64,000 bases of DNA from Planctomycetia bacterium (GTDB taxonomy: Bacteria > Planctomycetota > Planctomycetia > Pirellulales > UBA1268): positions 1 to 64,000 of the forward strand of contig JAPLNR010000063.1 in NCBI GenBank assembly GCA_026401035.1, in the 5' to 3' direction. A program made the position numbers and the translations under genes. Positions 60,403-64,000 of the stretch are shown piece by piece (the stretch's first letter is position 1; each line of letters begins with the position of its first letter). The notes under the pieces were generated by a model. It ran no database searches, had not been told where the DNA came from, and was given only the letters and a program-made list of their open reading frames with translations.

Positions 60403-62064
60403 ATGAACGGCCCCACTCCCGGCATGCACCTGCTGCTCGTGATCGCCACGCCCCTGATCGGGGCGCTCGTGGCCTGGGTGCTCGGCGCCCGCGGCCGGCA
60501 CGCCGTGCGGCAGAGCGCGGCCGTGACCGCGGTCATCACGCTCGTGCTTACCGGCTGGCTGATCGTCCGCTATCTCCAGAGCCCCGAGGCGGCGGCTGGC
60601 CAGCCCTACGCCACGATCACGGCACCCTGGCTCACGGAAGGCATGTTCAACATCCGGCTGTCGCTCGGCCTCGACGGCCTGTCGCTCTGGCTCTTCGGTC
60701 TCTCCGCCCTGCTCTCGCTGACGGCGGTGCTCGTCAGCTGGGAGGCGATCGTGGACCGTCCCGTGGGGTTCTACGTGCTCCTGCTCGTGCTGGAGGCGGC
60801 GATGCTCGGCGTGTTTGCCGCCCGCGACGTGATCCTGTTCTACGTCTTCTTCGAGTTCACGCTCGTGCCGCTCTTTTTCCTGATCGGCATCTGGGGGCAC
60901 GACGAGCGGCGCAAGGCGGCGATCAAGTTCTTCCTCTACACGCTGGCCGGCAGCGTGCTGACGTTCCTCGGGCTGCTCACGATCGTGCTCTGGAACGCCT
61001 CGCACACCGGCACCGTCTCGTTCGACATCGACACGCTCACCGCGGGACTCGCGGCCCATCCGCTGCCGATGACGGCGGACGGGGGTTGGCTGCAGATGAT
61101 CGTGTTCGTCGCCCTCTTCATCGGCTTCGCCATCAAGGTGCCGATCGTACCGTTCCACACCTGGCTGCCACTGGCGCACGTCGAGGCGCCCACCGGCGGC
61201 AGCGTCGACCTGGCCGGCATCCTGCTCAAGCTTGGCATGTACGGCTTCCTGCGGTTCTCGCTGCCGATGCTTCCCGACGCGGCGGCGCTGGCGGCGCCCT
61301 GGCTCTTCGGCCTCGGCGTGCTCGGCATCATCTACGGGGCGCTGGTGGCGCTGGTGCAGACCGACCTCAAGCGGCTGATCGCCTATTCCTCGGTGAGCCA
61401 CATGGGCTACTGCGTGATGGGGCTTTTCGCGCTCGAGCCGGTGGCCGTCGAGGGGGCGGCACTGCAGCTGGTCAACCACGGTCTCTCCGCCGCCGGGCTC
61501 TTCGCGTTGGTCGGCATGATCTACGAGCGGTTCCACACGCGGTCGATCGCCAATCTCGGCGGCATCGCCGGCAAGGCGCCCTGGCTCGCCGCGCTCTTCA
61601 TGCTGTTCACGTTTTCGAGCATCGGCCTGCCGGGGCTCAACGGCTTCGTCGGTGAGTTCATGATCCTCGCCGGCTCCTTCCAGCGGGCGTGGACGGGTGT
61701 GTCGTCGGCCTGGCAGCCCGCCTATCTCACGATGGCCGTCCTCGCCGTGGTCGGCGTGGTGCTCGGTGCCTGGTACATGCTCTGGGCCGTGGAGCGGGTG
61801 CTCTTCGGCGCATCTCGCGAGCCGCCCCATGCCCCCCACGGCCACGACGCCCCCGGTCCGGCCGGTGATCTCCAGTGGTATGAACTGGCGGCCCTTCTGC
61901 CGCTGGCAGTCTTCGTGCTCTGGATCGGGCTCGTGCCCGCGACCTTCCTCCAGCCGTCTGCAGCCGCTGTTCGCGGACTCACAAGCGCCAGCGCGCGGGC
62001 CTTTGCCGAGCGGATGCAGGAGCCTTCCACCGCCACCCACGACAGAGTCGTCCGCCTGCCATGA
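60403..62064 (+). CDS. nuoM: NADH-quinone oxidoreductase subunit M
   Basis: 553 residues, the second antiporter-like subunit. FYVFFEFTLVPLFFLIGIWG, VPIVPFHTWLPLAHVEAPTG, GSVDLAGILLKLGMYGFLRF and LIAYSSVSHMGYCVMGLFAL are diagnostic. It starts 42 bases after nuoL and overlaps nuoN by 4 bases. Confidence 0.96.
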   Translation: MNGPTPGMHLLLVIATPLIGALVAWVLGARGRHAVRQSAAVTAVITLVLTGWLIVRYLQSPEAAAGQPYATITAPWLTEGMFNIRLSLGLDGLSLWLFGLSALLSLTAVLVSWEAIVDRPVGFYVLLLVLEAAMLGVFAARDVILFYVFFEFTLVPLFFLIGIWGHDERRKAAIKFFLYTLAGSVLTFLGLLTIVLWNASHTGTVSFDIDTLTAGLAAHPLPMTADGGWLQMIVFVALFIGFAIKVPIVPFHTWLPLAHVEAPTGGSVDLAGILLKLGMYGFLRFSLPMLPDAAALAAPWLFGLGVLGIIYGALVALVQTDLKRLIAYSSVSHMGYCVMGLFALEPVAVEGAALQLVNHGLSAAGLFALVGMIYERFHTRSIANLGGIAGKAPWLAALFMLFTFSSIGLPGLNGFVGEFMILAGSFQRAWTGVSSAWQPAYLTMAVLAVVGVVLGAWYMLWAVERVLFGASREPPHAPHGHDAPGPAGDLQWYELAALLPLAVFVLWIGLVPATFLQPSAAAVRGLTSASARAFAERMQEPSTATHDRVVRLP

Positions 62065-63833
62065 CAGACATGACCAACCTGACCGACATGACCACCTCGC
62101 TGCAGACATTCTCGCTCCTCGCCCCCGAGATCGCGCTCGTGCTCGCGGCCATCGTCGCCTTTCTGGCCGGGGCTTTTGCCGGACTGCGGAGCGGCTGGCT
62201 CGTGGCGCTGGTCGGCATCGCGGCGGCCATGGCGCTGGCCGGTGGCCAGCCCGCGGCCGATGCGGCTGCCGTCGCGGCCGGCCCGGTATTGATCGACGCC
62301 TTCTCGGCCTACATCCGCTGGATGGTGCTCGTGCTCGGGGCGCTTCTGGCACTGGTTCAGGCGGGGGACATCTTTTCCGCGGCCGTGAGCCGCGGCAATT
62401 CCGCCTGGCGGGGCGGCACCTGCGAGGAGGCGGGCACATTCCTGCTCCTGCTCGCGGGCCTGTCGCTGGTCGGCATCGCCGACGATCTGGTGCTGCTCTT
62501 CGCAGGTCTCGAACTCGTGTCGATCCCGACCTACATCCTGCTGGCCCTGAAACGCACCGACGCCCACGGCCAGGAGGCGAGCCTCAAGTATTTCTTTCTC
62601 TCGCTCGTGGCGTCTTCGCTCTTTCTTTACGCGCTCACGTGCCTCTACGGAATCGGCGGCTCGACGAGCCTTGCCACGATCGGCGCGCGGCTGCGATCCA
62701 CCGACGACACCCTCGTGGGCATCAGCACGGTGCTCCTGCCGGTGGCTCTGGGCATGGCGATGGCGGGTGCGGCCTTCCGGCTCGCCGCCGTGCCGATGCA
62801 CTTCTACGCTCCCGACGTCTACGAGGGCACGAGCCCCGGCAACGCCGCGTTGCTCTCCACGCTGCCGAAGGTGGCGGGCATCGTCGTGCTCCTGCGGCTC
62901 CTCGGTCTGGCCGTGACCGGCCCTACGCAGGCGGCCGCCGTCGGCTCCGGCGCCGTGGCCTACGTCACCCTCTTTTGGCAGCTGGCCGCCGTGCTCGCCG
63001 CGATCACCATGACGGTGGGCAACGTGATGGCGCTGCTCCAGCAAAACCTGCGGCGTCTGCTGGCCTGCTCGTCGATCGCCCATGCGGGCTATCTGCTGCT
63101 CGGCGTGGCCGCTGCCGCCGCCTTTGCCGCGGCCGCCACGGACCCGGTCGGCGGCCAGGGGGCGATCACCGTGGCCGACAAGGCCTGGACCGGTGGCCTG
63201 GGCGGCACGACCGCGACGCTCTTTTATCTCGCCACCTATGCGCTGGCGACCATCGGCGTCTTCGCCGCGATCACGTATCTCGGGCATCGCTGGCCCGAAT
63301 GGTCGAGCGGCAGCGGGCCGCGGCCGCCCCGCGAGGAGATCACGACGGTCGACGATCTCAACGGCCTGTCGGGAACCAACCCCGTGGCCGCCTTCGCGAT
63401 CACGGTCTTTCTCCTGAGTCTGGCCGGTATCCCGCCGCTCCCCGGCTTCTGGGGCAAGCTGTCGCTGGCCACGGCGGCGCTCGAAATCGACTGGAACTCG
63501 CCGATCACGTTTGGCAGCCGCCGCGCCGCCTTCGTGGCGCTCGCCGTGATCCTCGTGCTCAATGCAGCGATCGCGGCAGCCTATTATCTGCGGATCATCG
63601 CCGCGATGTATTTCCGCTCGACCAAGCGGGGCGTGCAGGCCGATGGCGGTCTTGCCGCCGGTCTGGCGATGCTTGCCTGCCTGGCACTCGTCTTCATGGC
63701 CACGGCCCAGCCCCACGGCCTCTTCAACGCGGCCGTGCAGGCGGGGACGGCCGTGCGTGCGACCGCCTCGACCACCGCGCAACCGGCCGTTACGGACAAC
63801 CAGTCACAGCACCTTCTGGCACAACCCCAATGA
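62061..63833 (+). CDS. nuoN: NADH-quinone oxidoreductase subunit N
   Basis: 590 residues, the third antiporter-like subunit. AGLELVSIPTYILLALKRTD, EASLKYFFLSLVASSLFLYA, VPMHFYAPDVYEGTSPGNAA and LACSSIAHAGYLLLGVAAA fit NuoN. Its first 13 residues are a Met/Thr repeat (MTDMTNLTDMTTS), so the ATG at 62091 is an alternative start. It overlaps the next gene by 4 bases. Confidence 0.95.
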   Translation: MTDMTNLTDMTTSLQTFSLLAPEIALVLAAIVAFLAGAFAGLRSGWLVALVGIAAAMALAGGQPAADAAAVAAGPVLIDAFSAYIRWMVLVLGALLALVQAGDIFSAAVSRGNSAWRGGTCEEAGTFLLLLAGLSLVGIADDLVLLFAGLELVSIPTYILLALKRTDAHGQEASLKYFFLSLVASSLFLYALTCLYGIGGSTSLATIGARLRSTDDTLVGISTVLLPVALGMAMAGAAFRLAAVPMHFYAPDVYEGTSPGNAALLSTLPKVAGIVVLLRLLGLAVTGPTQAAAVGSGAVAYVTLFWQLAAVLAAITMTVGNVMALLQQNLRRLLACSSIAHAGYLLLGVAAAAAFAAAATDPVGGQGAITVADKAWTGGLGGTTATLFYLATYALATIGVFAAITYLGHRWPEWSSGSGPRPPREEITTVDDLNGLSGTNPVAAFAITVFLLSLAGIPPLPGFWGKLSLATAALEIDWNSPITFGSRRAAFVALAVILVLNAAIAAAYYLRIIAAMYFRSTKRGVQADGGLAAGLAMLACLALVFMATAQPHGLFNAAVQAGTAVRATASTTAQPAVTDNQSQHLLAQPQ

Positions 63834-64000
63834 GCACCGCCCCGGATCAGGCCGCCGTTACGTCCGTTCTCGCCGACATCACCGACCCGGAAACCGGCCG
63901 CCCGCTCACCGAGATGGGGCAGGTGCGCTCGGTCGAGGCGTCGGCCGCGGCGATCGCCGTCACGATCGGCCTCACGACCCATTCGGCCGTGCTCTGGAAG
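63830..64000 (+). CDS. Mrp/NBP35-type iron-sulfur carrier protein, N-terminal DUF59 domain (partial)
   Basis: The first 57 codons are in the window: VLADITDPETGRPLTEMGQV then RSVEASAAAIAVTIGLTT, the start of a DUF59/MIP18 domain as found at the N-terminus of Mrp ATPases or in stand-alone SufT-like proteins. ATGA overlap with nuoN places it in the complex I operon, which fits a role in loading Fe-S clusters into NADH dehydrogenase. It is cut off by the window edge. Confidence 0.7.
   Translation, partial: MSTAPDQAAVTSVLADITDPETGRPLTEMGQVRSVEASAAAIAVTIGLTTHSAVLWK

Noticed and set aside
59821-62439. Very long open frame (872 codons) on the minus strand, antisense to nuoL and nuoM
   Set aside because: The translation is Arg/Gly/Glu/His-rich with no domain pattern; it is the complement of clear nuo genes in high-G+C DNA.
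61722-63782. 686-codon minus-strand open frame antisense to nuoM and nuoN
   Set aside because: Same composition artefact; the plus strand encodes NuoN with clear motifs.

Overview
The window is about 66-67% G+C by eye and reads as chromosome of a planctomycete, probably of the Pirellulales. That placement is my inference from the gene content: a DUF1559 pseudopilin-like protein, a DUF4465/PEP-CTERM protein, secreted PQQ-type beta-propellers, a GDSL-DUF1080 fusion, a ThyX of about 309 residues, paired dynamin-like GTPases, and small secreted proteins typical of the phylum. Coding density is high. Most neighbouring genes on the same strand overlap by 4 bases (ATGA or GTGA) or lie within 20 bases of each other, so many are probably co-translated. 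I saw no rRNA, tRNA, CRISPR array, transposase or prophage gene.

Layout. 0-3.9 kb, minus strand: a sensor kinase, purH and trpC. 4.0-6.3 kb: small conserved proteins and a Coa1-like lipoprotein. 6.4-17.5 kb: smpB, then a run of secreted proteins (sulfatase-modifying-factor fold, two PQQ beta-propellers, GDSL-DUF1080) and two further exported proteins. 17.8-22.3 kb: a PII protein with a ferredoxin, thyX, an NTF2-like protein, and moeA with pabA/trpG. 22.4-25.6 kb, minus strand: a cobalamin riboswitch followed by DUF1559, DUF4465/PEP-CTERM, methyltransferase and ABM-monooxygenase genes. 26.1 kb: a secreted protein with 48 cysteines. 27-33 kb, minus strand: two large GTPases followed by a polar-amino-acid-type ABC transporter whose binding protein is fused to its permease. 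34-42.5 kb: a surface-polysaccharide locus with glycosyltransferases, a sugar aminotransferase, a cupin, a pyruvyl transferase, a sulfotransferase and an unusual PP-loop ATPase. 43-48 kb: an OPT transporter, an M20 peptidase and two exported proteins. 48.3-63.8 kb: a complete complex I operon, nuoABCDEFGHIJKLMN, followed by the start of an Mrp-like gene.

The most unusual content is in the dispersed structured DNA. Four elements of about 130-155 bp (near 1.0, 10.7, 17.7 and 43.0 kb) share a core, have long inverted arms whose sequence differs from copy to copy, and have inner helices that change in a compensatory way. One copy sits in frame inside the signal-peptide region of a PQQ protein. 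A 22-bp palindrome supplies the TAG stop codon of three unrelated genes. A different inverted element separates nuoF from nuoG. The B12 riboswitch operon, the GTPase-ABC operon and the PP-loop ATPase in the polysaccharide locus are the best protein-level candidates for undescribed systems.
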